From positions 1-12,905 of the forward strand of contig CAZNNH010000178.1 in assembly GCA_964574335.1 (NCBI GenBank): DNA of 12,905 nt. Direction: 5' to 3'. Positions 1 through 6,153 of the stretch are shown here, one piece after another; the stretch's first letter is position 1; each line of letters begins with the position of its first letter. A program made the translations under genes and the position numbers. Under the pieces are notes generated by a model, which was not told the DNA's origin, made no database searches, and worked only from the letters and a program-made list of their open reading frames with translations. The stretch is from CAZNNH01 sp964574335. GTDB taxonomy: Bacteria; Acidobacteriota; Vicinamibacteria; Fen-336.

Positions 1-331
1 CGAGGGCCGACCTCCCGAGACAGTCGCAGGCGCCCGCCCGGATGAGCTGGACCAGCTCCTCCTCGGTGTGGTCGTCCGAAAACACGAAAACCGGCACGTC
101 GATCCCCCGCCTGCGGACCAGCTCGAGCAGACGCTGGGCGGGAAGCCGGCTTGCCGTGCGCTGGGCAACGATCAGGTTGCAGCCCTCCCCGGAGAGTCTG
201 TCGAGCACGGCGGCCTCGTCCTCCGCCAGAGCGAGGCGTGTCGGGTGGCCGGCTTCGCCGAGGTACGAGGAGACCAGCTCGGCGTCGCGACGAGAGTCGC
301 CGACGAACAGGAGGCTCAGGAGCTGCCGCAT
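1..331 (-). CDS. Receiver-like (pseudo-receiver) domain protein, N-terminal part
   Basis: The first 110 residues of a protein that continues past the left edge. The reading frame has the layout of a CheY-type receiver domain: a first beta strand (LLSLLFVGDS, residues 4-13), a helix starting RRDAEL, a third strand CNLIVAQ where the phospho-acceptor Asp normally ends the strand, a fourth strand VPVFVFS, and the helix 4-strand 5 stretch IRAGACDCLGRS. Key residues are changed: the first-strand acidic pair is Gly-Asp, the phospho-acceptor position is Gln (LIVAQRT), and the conserved Lys position appears to be Arg. The Ser/Thr switch position is Ser. The domain is therefore unlikely to be phosphorylated in the usual way. 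Such domains often sit at the N-terminus of PAS, GGDEF or histidine kinase proteins, but the C-terminus lies outside the window. The ATG at 331 is the natural start because strand 1 begins right after it; no good Shine-Dalgarno is seen. Confidence 0.75.
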   Translation of the reverse strand, partial: MRQLLSLLFVGDSRRDAELVSSYLGEAGHPTRLALAEDEAAVLDRLSGEGCNLIVAQRTASRLPAQRLLELVRRRGIDVPVFVFSDDHTEEELVQLIRAGACDCLGRSAL

Positions 332-343
332 CGGTTCGCAGCC

Positions 344-374
344 ACTATACGACAAGCAATCGCTGGGTATCCAA
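344..374 (-). promoter_or_regulatory. Possible promoter of the receiver-like gene
   Basis: On the minus strand there is a TATAGT box (344-349) 12 bases before the ATG, with TTGGAT (369-374) upstream at a 19-base spacing, longer than the usual 16-18. If used, it would give a very short or no leader, which fits the absence of a Shine-Dalgarno. Matched by eye only. Confidence 0.3.
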
Positions 375-417
375 GCCCGGCTGGAAAGCCAGGAGGTGGC
401 CCGCGGCGCCCACGCGG

Positions 418-2367
418 TCACCTCGGGTCGATGCTGCGTGTTCCGGTCGCCGTCGCGAGATCGGCGAAGGGTCCCGGCATCCGGGCACCGGCGACGGGAC
501 GGCCAAAGAAGTCGGTGTCGATCCCCTTGAATGCGGGGGCCGGCTTCACGTCGCTCTTGAACACCAGGTCGAGCTGGAGCCGATCCGGATCGAGGACCGC
601 TGTGATGTCGGCCATCGCCCCGTTCTTGTCCCATCCGTGCTGCTCGCGCCACGACTTCAGGTCGTGCCACTCGGGCGGCTCCGGTGTCTTGACGCGCAGG
701 AACGGCGGCGCGAAGAAGACGCCAATCGCCGGGGTGCCGTAGACGTTGCCGTCCGCCTGGTTGTGGGCGTTGGTGAGCTCGATCGCCGAGCGACCCATCT
801 TCTGGAAGACGTTGCCGTAGACCATCAGGTTGCGGACGTCGATGGTGTGGCCGAAGATCGGCCGCGGCCCGTTGATCCCCGAGATGGTGTCCACGCCCAC
901 CTCGTCGCAGTCCAGGAACAGGTTGTAGGCGATGATCACGTTGTTGGTGTCGCGGATGAGGACGGCGCCGGTCAGGTGGTAGAAGATGTTGTTGTCGATC
1001 TGGTTCAGGACCTCGCTCCCCTCGATGTGCACGGCGTGGGGGTTCACGTGGCCCGGGATGTCGGCGAACAGGTTGCCGGTGATCCGCACGTTCTCGTTGC
1101 CGATGTCGATCCAGAGGCCGTTCCCGTGCCGGATGTGCCGCACCACGTTGTTGCGGAAGAGAAGGTTCTTGGCGACGTGCATCTTGGTGCCGCCGGACTC
1201 CGACATCATGGCGGCGTCCTGCCAGCCGATCCACTCGAACAGGTTCTTCTCCACCAGCGTGTCCTGCGGCCCGCCGGTCCCGCCGAGCCCCTCGATGCCG
1301 CAGTAGCGGAACGTGTTCCCGCGGACGACATCGAAGCCCACCGGGTGCGGCGGCAGGGACGCCTGCCAGTCCTCGTTGCCGATGTCGAGGCCCACGCTGT
1401 TGGCCCACTCGAAGGTGTTGTCCTCGAAGATCCAGTGATGGCCGCGGTTGGTCGAGACCATCCCCCGCTGCGGCACCGGGAAGCCGTTGCCGGCATGCTG
1501 GAAGGTGATCCCCTTGACGCGGACGTAGGCCTGGTACCGCTTCGCCGGCGCCAGCACCTGCTCCGCGGTGGTGATCTCGATGGTGTGGTTCGCGGGATCG
1601 TCGTCGTTGGCCAGCCGGATGTGCAACGTCATCCCGTTGCTCTCGATCCACACCTTGCCCGCGTAGGGGGAGAGCTCCTCGAACAGCGGCGCCCAGTGGA
1701 CCTCGCTGAAGAAGTTCAGCGATCGCGGTGACGGCCCGGCCAGCTCCGTGGAGCCCTCCACCGGCTCCAGCGGCCGGCCGTCCACGAACACCAGCCCGCG
1801 GCGGCGGAAGTAGGTGGCCATGTTGTCCTTGGCGTAGTCGATCCAGAAGCGGCTGCCGATCACGTTGTCGAGCTGGAACGGGTTGTAGCCGTCGAAGAGC
1901 GCCGGATCCAGCCGCAGCTCCCAGGCCTTGACCGGCTTCCCGGTCTTCGGATCGACGCCGAAGTTCCACCCCTCGCTGGGATGCCAGTCGGTGACCACCG
2001 CCGAGCCCTTGACCACCACCTTGGCGCCGGGCGCGGCCTCGTAGCTGATCATGGCGTCGGGCCCGGTCCCGCCCCGCGCCGGCCGCACCACCTCGCGGTA
2101 CACGCCCTCGGCGATCACCACCCGCTCGCCCGGCTGGAGCACCTGGGCCGCTTTGTTGATGGTGCGGAAGGGGTGCTCCTGGTCGCCGGGACCGTTGTCG
2201 TCGGCGTTCGTCGCCTGCCCGTCCACGTAGTAGGTCTTGGAGAAGTGAAGGGGCTTCTCCCAGGAGGGGAACTCGGCGCCGTTGGGCAGCATCGAGCTCG
2301 AGGCTTGCGCCATCCCAACCACGAAGAGACAGAAGAAGAAGACGAAGAAACCGTCCGCGCGCCTCAT
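418..2367 (-). CDS. Exported right-handed parallel beta-helix repeat protein
   Basis: 649 aa. The start at 2367 is chosen because AAAGGTGG lies just upstream and the protein then begins with a Sec signal peptide: MRRADG, a Phe-rich hydrophobic core, and a likely cleavage site after GMAQA. The frame stays open 60 codons further upstream, but that extension is Ala/Pro/His/Arg-rich and would bury the signal. After the signal comes a DUF1565-like opening (YYVDG about residue 46, then HPFRTINKAAQVL and GVYRE), typical of proteins that begin a beta-helix. Residues about 320-560 hold repeating coils with an Asn ladder (NTF, NTF, NLF, NNV, NLF, NNIF, NLF, NVF). The family includes polysaccharide lyases, epimerases and surface glycan-binding proteins; I see no catalytic signature that fixes a reaction. 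No lipobox, so probably periplasmic or secreted. High GC3 like the core genes. It lies 86 bases upstream of the receiver-like gene on the same strand. Confidence 0.88.
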   Translation of the reverse strand: MRRADGFFVFFFCLFVVGMAQASSSMLPNGAEFPSWEKPLHFSKTYYVDGQATNADDNGPGDQEHPFRTINKAAQVLQPGERVVIAEGVYREVVRPARGGTGPDAMISYEAAPGAKVVVKGSAVVTDWHPSEGWNFGVDPKTGKPVKAWELRLDPALFDGYNPFQLDNVIGSRFWIDYAKDNMATYFRRRGLVFVDGRPLEPVEGSTELAGPSPRSLNFFSEVHWAPLFEELSPYAGKVWIESNGMTLHIRLANDDDPANHTIEITTAEQVLAPAKRYQAYVRVKGITFQHAGNGFPVPQRGMVSTNRGHHWIFEDNTFEWANSVGLDIGNEDWQASLPPHPVGFDVVRGNTFRYCGIEGLGGTGGPQDTLVEKNLFEWIGWQDAAMMSESGGTKMHVAKNLLFRNNVVRHIRHGNGLWIDIGNENVRITGNLFADIPGHVNPHAVHIEGSEVLNQIDNNIFYHLTGAVLIRDTNNVIIAYNLFLDCDEVGVDTISGINGPRPIFGHTIDVRNLMVYGNVFQKMGRSAIELTNAHNQADGNVYGTPAIGVFFAPPFLRVKTPEPPEWHDLKSWREQHGWDKNGAMADITAVLDPDRLQLDLVFKSDVKPAPAFKGIDTDFFGRPVAGARMPGPFADLATATGTRSIDPR

Positions 2368-2596
2368 GACACCACCTTTCGGCGATCTTCGATGACCGGC
2401 CGGAGCCGAGTATCCAGGCACATGCGGCCTGGAGGCAAGCCGGCTCGCGCGATCGGCGACGAGGCCGACATGCGGTTCTGGGCCGTGAGCTGCCGATTCT
2501 GGGCGGTGAACCGCGGTTTCTGAGGGCTGAGCCGCGGCGGCCGCCATCGTGATCGAGAAGCTCCCCTCCCCCGCGATCCGCTCGGCCGCGATGGTC

Positions 2597-2612
2597 TACA
2601 CTCGCACCGGTG
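2597..2612 (+). promoter_or_regulatory. Orphan -10 box followed by GTG
   Basis: TACACT at 2597-2602 is followed after 7 bases by GTG at 2610. This is the same spacing pattern as the leaderless-looking starts at 4882 and 12421. Here the GTG opens only 13 codons before TGA at 2649-2651. No good -35 is seen. It may be the promoter of a gene that has since decayed, or chance. Confidence 0.25.
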
Positions 2613-2823
2613 AACGTCGGGCTGCGGTGCCCGCAGCCCCTTGGACCTTGAGCCATGGCGCAGGACTTCCGCCCCCTGCTACGGTCGTCCGACGACGTCG
2701 CGACACCCTCGCCGCGGCCGGCTCCCGATTCGCGAACGCCCATCCGCCAACGCCTCCTGCCCCCACGAACCCCAACCAGCAGACCGCGCCGCAAGCATCT
2801 ACTGACAGTGGACTATCGCGCCT

Positions 2824-3024
2824 ATGTACTGGACCGACCAGTGGTTCGAGAATGCCTCGTTGTTCAGGGCCCCGGACGGAGCATTCAGGCCCGAGGTATC
2901 ACTCACCCACGACCAGCTCCTCGCATGCGCCGCGGCCGCGTCAGGCAGGCGTCTTCCCGGCGCCCCCGACAACGTGCCCATGGCGTTCCCAATCCCCAGG
3001 CGAAGGAAGGCCATCCAAGGCTGA
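2824..3024 (+). CDS. Doubtful small ORF, 66 aa
   Basis: The reading frame has a reasonably protein-like composition: an aromatic and acidic start (MYWTDQWFENASLF), a plausible helix (LTHDQLLACAAAA) and a basic end. It has no Shine-Dalgarno, follows a TGA seven codons upstream, and matches no family I know. It could be a surviving fragment of a larger gene. Most of it also lies inside an open frame on the other strand that is no more convincing. Recorded only so the stretch is not left blank. Confidence 0.25.
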   Translation: MYWTDQWFENASLFRAPDGAFRPEVSLTHDQLLACAAAASGRRLPGAPDNVPMAFPIPRRRKAIQG

Positions 3025-3134
3025 GGCGCGCTACGACATCGCTTGCCGCATAGCAGCGCGTTGAAGCTAGCGAAGCCCACGGTGGTGGGGGCGACATGAA
3101 GGCTCCTCGTCATATCATGCGGCAGCAGGAAAGG

Positions 3135-3170
3135 GCTCCGGGGCCAACGCGGCGTGCGTTGCGCCGGAGC
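3135..3170. repeat. Strong imperfect inverted repeat (hairpin)
   Basis: GCTCCGG (3135-3141) pairs with CCGGAGC (3164-3170), and AACGC (3146-3150) pairs with GCGTT (3156-3160) around a 5-base loop, with a small internal mismatch between the two helices. It ends 18 bases before the ATG at 3189. There is no T-run, so it is not a classic terminator. It could be a 5' leader structure, an operator or a remnant of a small repeat element. The core boxes do not match integron attC consensus sequences. Confidence 0.45.
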
Positions 3171-3188
3171 TGCTGGCGATCGACGGAC

Positions 3189-3692
3189 ATGACGAAGGAC
3201 AGTTGGCGCCACCTCACTGACGAGCAACGGGCCGAGCTTGAAGTGTCGACTCGGCAACCGGGCTGGCGAACCATCCCTGGCGCGAGTCTGCCTTCCGTGT
3301 TTCCGGAGCGGTTTCGCGACAAGATCCGAATCGCTGTTGCCGTAGCGGAGCCGGCGTCCACGGGTGGCACCTACTTGGTCTACAGCGCCGAGCGAGTCGA
3401 CGCGAAAGCCTCTGCCGTCGATATCGAGCCATTCGGGATAGTCGTCCATTCATCTGGGCCTGGACCATCCGGGGTATTCCTTCACCATGGGGACTGGCCG
3501 GACCGGACCCAGCACCTGCCCTCGGGAGTCTGCGCAGCACTCCTTGCTGGAAGCACCGGCGATTACTTCCTCGCGACACCGCCCGCTGGTCAACAGGAGG
3601 GCACGCTTGATCAGCTTCCGCGCGGACACCGCGGTGCCTTCGACACCGTCATTCGCCGCCTGCGAGCCCGCGAGGACAGGAGGGATCGCTGA
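3189..3692 (+). CDS. Hypothetical protein, 167 aa
   Basis: Not recognised. Soluble and probably cytoplasmic; no signal peptide or membrane segment. It begins with a helix-like DEQRAELE stretch, has alternating beta-type segments (RIAVAVAE, GTYLVYSAERV, FGIVVHSS, GVFLHHGDW) and ends in a charged helix (TVIRRLRAREDRRDR). The chosen ATG at 3189 has no clear Shine-Dalgarno. An ATG at 3096 in the same frame has a G-rich upstream stretch, but the 31 extra residues are Arg-rich and span the hairpin at 3135-3170, so the shorter form is preferred. GC3 over the first 42 codons is 29/42, well below MurJ (41/42), which suggests foreign origin. It opens the run of plus-strand accessory genes. Confidence 0.6.
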   Translation: MTKDSWRHLTDEQRAELEVSTRQPGWRTIPGASLPSVFPERFRDKIRIAVAVAEPASTGGTYLVYSAERVDAKASAVDIEPFGIVVHSSGPGPSGVFLHHGDWPDRTQHLPSGVCAALLAGSTGDYFLATPPAGQQEGTLDQLPRGHRGAFDTVIRRLRAREDRRDR

Positions 3693-3743
3693 TGCGTGAG
3701 GGCCGGCCGTAGCTCGACGCCAGGGCTGGCCAGGCGCAACGAG

Positions 3744-4175
3744 ATGGGAGAACAGGTGAAAGGCCCACAAGGGCAGAGGGCGCGGAAGTTCTTCACCCTG
3801 CGAAGCACGCCGTTCATTCGTCTGACGGCGATCACGGCCGCAGCCATGAGCCTCGTGGCAAGCTGCCGCATCATCAACGCCAGCGTTCGTGAAGACGCGG
3901 CCTGGGGGCGATACACCCGTCTGGAGGACGAGCTCGGCCTCCGGAAGGGAATGGAGAGGGCGGCCCTCCTGTCCACGCTCGACGCGCACGGTCTGAGCTA
4001 CGAGCTTCAGGGCGATCCCAGACGACCGCCTGACAAGCAGCCACCCCAGGTTCTGTGGAGCACCGTGGCGAAATGGAGCGGTCCCGTGTTCCCCGAGGAG
4101 CTCTACCTCGAGGTAGACCTCGATGCTGGCGGCCACGTTCTGGCGTGGCGCCCACTGCAGCAAGGCGGGCCGTAG
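3744..4175 (+). CDS. Putative lipoprotein, 143 aa
   Basis: Not recognised at family level. From the ATG at 3744, a long basic N-region (QRARKFFTLR) is followed by a hydrophobic segment (LTAITAAAMSL) and a lipobox VASC with Cys at residue 41. This supports export and lipid modification, although the N-region is unusually long. A GTG at 3756 in the same frame has a better upstream purine run (GGGAGAACAG) and would shorten the N-region by four residues, so the true start may be there. The mature part begins helical (ASVREDAAWGRYTRLEDELGLRKGMER) and ends in beta-type segments (EELYLEVDLDAGGHVLAWRPL). Next downstream, after 29 bases, is a second predicted lipoprotein; the two may be co-expressed. 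Confidence 0.6.
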   Translation: MGEQVKGPQGQRARKFFTLRSTPFIRLTAITAAAMSLVASCRIINASVREDAAWGRYTRLEDELGLRKGMERAALLSTLDAHGLSYELQGDPRRPPDKQPPQVLWSTVAKWSGPVFPEELYLEVDLDAGGHVLAWRPLQQGGP

Positions 4176-4204
4176 GCACAGAAGGAGAAACGGCTGACAC
4201 GGAC

Positions 4205-4681
4205 ATGGTGACCCTCTACCGCGCCATCGGCGTCGGTCTCTTGCTGGCCGGAGCAGGCTGCCTCGGCCGGCCGGACCTACCGACACCGATCCAGCGCCCA
4301 TCCGATCCGTCGCTGCCGTGCTACCTCCCGCCGCCTTGGCCGTTCCCAGAGCTCCTGAAACCCGCGGCCGATCCGGCAGGCTGTCTGCCGCCGGCTCTCG
4401 CCGCCCAAGGCGTCTCCGTGCGTGGCACCATCGCAGCCAGCCAGGGCCGGATCGTCAGCATCCGCTGCGATGGACCTGAACCGGACGACATCCCGGAGAA
4501 CATCCCGCAGGTCGAGGACTCGGTGCGGGACTGCATCCTGCAGCAGCTCTCGGGCTGGACCTTCGCCCCGTGGCCGACCTGCCCGCAGTGGGAGCACGAC
4601 TCCGAGGCGTTCCTGCGCATCGGCCACACGACCGAGCTCTGGGGCCCCACCAAACGCCGGAGCCCACTCGATCGCCGGTAG
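4205..4681 (+). CDS. Putative lipoprotein with TonB-C/AgmX-like C-terminal domain, 158 aa
   Basis: The N-terminus (MVTLYRAIGVGLLLAGAGC) is a short signal with a Cys at residue 19. The residue at -3 is Gly rather than Leu/Val/Ile, so the lipobox is imperfect. A Pro-rich linker follows. The C-terminal half (VRGTIAASQGRIVSIRC, then EDSVRDCILQQLSGWTFAPWP) has the arrangement seen in TonB C-terminal and AgmX-type domains: a strand carrying the G.I...G pattern, a helix around a Cys, and a closing W.F..WP. That assignment is by pattern memory only. Several Cys in the mature part could form disulfides in the periplasm. Start choice: an AAGGAG run is 17 bases upstream of this ATG, farther than ideal; GTG at 4208 is an alternative. 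Confidence 0.6.
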   Translation: MVTLYRAIGVGLLLAGAGCLGRPDLPTPIQRPSDPSLPCYLPPPWPFPELLKPAADPAGCLPPALAAQGVSVRGTIAASQGRIVSIRCDGPEPDDIPENIPQVEDSVRDCILQQLSGWTFAPWPTCPQWEHDSEAFLRIGHTTELWGPTKRRSPLDRR

Positions 4682-4843
4682 ACCGCGCCAGGCCGGCCGG
4701 TGCCGCGGCGCCTGCGACCTGACCCCGCGGCGATCCTGGACCCTGACCATTCGACGACAGAGAGGCGGTTCGTTGCACCTTGCACCCGTCCAGTACGACG
4801 CCCTGCCAAGTGAGCTTGCGGCTGAACCACCGTTCTGCCGACC

Positions 4844-4876
4844 TTGACGCATAGTGCGCCACTGGCGTACTCTGCT
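4844..4876 (+). promoter_or_regulatory. Promoter and palindromic operator of higBA
   Basis: TTGACG (4844-4849), an 18-base spacer and TACTCT (4868-4873) form a good sigma-70-type promoter. The -10 box ends 8 bases before the GTG start of the toxin, so transcription probably begins at or next to the start codon (leaderless mRNA). Overlapping spacer and -10 is a palindrome centred on base 4862: AGTgCGCCAcTGGCGtACT (4853-4871), with 8 of 9 pairs matching. Extended to 4849-4875, 11 of 13 pairs match. This is where an autorepressing HigA antitoxin would be expected to bind and block RNA polymerase. Confidence 0.7.
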
Positions 4877-4881
4877 AGAGC

Positions 4882-5199
4882 GTGCTCTTCGTCGAGACTC
4901 CGATCTTCACCAGTCAGGTCGGGCGGGCTCTCGACGACGATGCCTATGCAGCTCTCCAAGCAGCACTGTTCTTTCGGCCAAGTCAGGGTGCCCTCATCCG
5001 GAAGTCGGGCGGCCTCCGGAAGCTGCGTTGGGCGAATCGCGGCCGAGGCAAGCGTGGTGCCCTACGGGTCATCTACTACTGGGAACCCAAGTTGAGCACC
5101 TGCTATATGCTCTTTCTCTACGACAAGGGCGAGCAAGCTGACCTGACGGCTGCCCAGGTCAAGGTGCTCAGCCGCATCGTGCGTGAGGAGTTCAGGTGA
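4882..5199 (+). CDS. higB: HigB/RelE-type mRNA interferase toxin
   Basis: 105 aa. Resembles HigB-2-type toxins of the RelE/ParE superfamily, which cut mRNA on the ribosome. Visible family features: an N-terminal strand FVETPIF, a helical hairpin (DDDAYAALQAALFFRPSQGALI), the conserved GGLRKLRWANRGRGKRG stretch (about residues 43-59), the strands ALRVIYYW and CYMLFLYDKGE, and a C-terminal helix (DLTAAQVKVLSRIVREEFR). Length is normal for the family and all core segments are present, so it looks intact. The GTG start fits because family members also begin a few residues before the FVE strand, and it lies directly after the promoter. It overlaps the antitoxin gene by four bases (GTGA), with the toxin first as usual for hig loci. 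GC3 over the first 42 codons is 28/42, lower than the core genes and consistent with transfer. Confidence 0.9.
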   Translation: MLFVETPIFTSQVGRALDDDAYAALQAALFFRPSQGALIRKSGGLRKLRWANRGRGKRGALRVIYYWEPKLSTCYMLFLYDKGEQADLTAAQVKVLSRIVREEFR

Positions 5200-5489
5200 A
5201 GCAGGACGCATTCGATCTCCTGGTCAAGAGTGTTCGACAGGCGGGTCGCATCCGGCGGGGTGAGGCCAAGCCGTCCCGGAAGCGCAGCTTTCATCCAGCC
5301 GACGTGAGAGCCGTTCGGGCGAAGCTGGGTCTCAGCCAGCCGCAGTTCGCGCTGATGCTTGGTGTCAGCGTCGCCACACTACGCAACTGGGAGCAGGGTC
5401 GTCGCACGCCCGAAGGCCCAGCGCTGGCCCTCCTCCGTGTCGCCGAGGCCGAACCCAAGGCCGTGGCGCGTGCCTTGGACGGGTTCTGA
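5196..5489 (+). CDS. higA: HigA-type antitoxin, XRE-family helix-turn-helix
   Basis: 97 aa. The N-terminal part (MKQDAFDLLVKSVRQAGRIRRGE) is the segment that binds the toxin in HigA-2/MqsA-like antitoxins. Residues about 31-80 form an XRE-type DNA-binding domain with the typical sequence VRAVRAKLGLSQPQFALML, then GVSVATLRNWEQGRR. The WEQGRRTPEGPALALL part closely follows other HigA proteins. It starts with GTG inside the toxin stop codon, so the two are translationally coupled. Function by family: neutralises HigB and represses the operon, most likely through the palindrome centred at 4862. An intact domain and a clean coupled start suggest a functional module. Confidence 0.9.
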   Translation: MKQDAFDLLVKSVRQAGRIRRGEAKPSRKRSFHPADVRAVRAKLGLSQPQFALMLGVSVATLRNWEQGRRTPEGPALALLRVAEAEPKAVARALDGF

Positions 5490-5563
5490 CGGGGCGGTAG
5501 AACGAGGAGGGGTCACTCCGAGCGTCGGCCAGACTCTAGCGGGGAACAACGGCTGGGTAGGTA

Positions 5564-6094
5564 ATGCAGGCGAGGAGCTGGAAGGGGCGAGCCTGGCAAG
5601 CCGCGCGCCGTACGGCCGGGACATGCACTGCGGTCTTCGGCAGAGTCGCGCGTCTTCCCCATGCTCGGCTCCTTGGTCTACGCTCTGTGGCACTTCGAGC
5701 GTTCGACCGTGGGGACTATTCCGGCGCAACCACACTGGCGACCGAGCTCCTGACGCTGGCCGAGCGCTACCGTGGAGACTGGTTCTACGGAAATGCCGTG
5801 CACCACGGGCATCTGATACTGGGTCGGGTCGCCCTGGCATCGGGCAACGCTGCCATGGCCAGGCGAGAGCTTCTGGCGGCCGGTCGGACCCCTGGCTCCC
5901 CACAGCTCGATTCGTGGGGCCCGAACATGGAACTGGCCCTGGAGATGATTCGCACGGGTGAGCACGAAGCTGTTCTCGAGTACTTCGAGCTGTGCAGAGC
6001 CTTCTGGGGGATGGGCCATGCTCGGCTGGACGCATGGGCGAGCCTCGTGGCGGATCGCCGTGAACCCGAGTTCGGAGGAAACCTGTTCTACTAG
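5564..6094 (+). CDS. TPR-like hypothetical protein, up to 176 aa
   Basis: The C-terminal 135 residues look like an uncharacterised TPR-type family seen in several Gram-negative phyla. A helix pair begins ALRAFDRGDYSGATTLATELLTLAERY. Then come GDWFYGNAVHHGHLILGRVAL, RRELLAAGRTPGSPQLDSWG and PNMELALEMI, and the C-terminal part includes VLEYFELCRAFW and ends GGNLFY. Cytoplasmic, probably a protein-interaction scaffold. Start is uncertain: ATG 5564 has a GGTAGG upstream but adds about 41 Arg-rich residues that I do not associate with the family; an in-frame GTG at 5687 lies right at the first TPR-like helix. It is 74 bases downstream of higA and may share its transcript. No function can be assigned beyond the fold. 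Confidence 0.65.
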   Translation: MQARSWKGRAWQAARRTAGTCTAVFGRVARLPHARLLGLRSVALRAFDRGDYSGATTLATELLTLAERYRGDWFYGNAVHHGHLILGRVALASGNAAMARRELLAAGRTPGSPQLDSWGPNMELALEMIRTGEHEAVLEYFELCRAFWGMGHARLDAWASLVADRREPEFGGNLFY

Positions 6095-6153
6095 GTGTGC
6101 CGGTCGCGGCACGAATCGTGTCTTCCGTGTCGCTTCGCCGACTGGAGGTGGAG

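Larger units (their letters stand above)
2368..3188. other. Long stretch without a convincing gene
   Basis: Between the divergent beta-helix gene and the plus-strand cluster. Several frames are open here, but their translations are Pro/Arg/Ser/Thr-rich and have no recognisable domain. Visible contents: the upstream region of the beta-helix gene, a promoter-like -10 box at 2597-2602 leading only to a 13-codon reading frame, a doubtful 66-aa ORF (2824-3024) and a strong hairpin (3135-3170). This may be remnant DNA at the edge of the accessory block. Confidence 0.5.

Noticed and set aside
151..1731. A 526-codon open frame on the plus strand
   Set aside because: It is antisense to the beta-helix gene and the receiver-like gene. 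The translation is Val/Asp/Arg-rich with no domain.
2368..2547. 60-codon N-terminal extension of the beta-helix protein
   Set aside because: The internal ATG at 2367 has a good Shine-Dalgarno and exposes a signal peptide; the extension is Ala/Pro/His/Arg-rich and would mask it.
3096..3188. Longer N-terminus of the hypothetical protein at 3189
   Set aside because: The extra 31 residues are Arg-rich and cross a stable hairpin. It is kept as an alternative because the upstream G-rich stretch could act as a ribosome-binding site.
4701..4735. Inverted repeat GCCGCGG/CCGCGGC as a terminator after the second lipoprotein
   Set aside because: The stem is only 7 bp with a loop of about 16 bases and no T-run follows, so it does not look like an intrinsic terminator.
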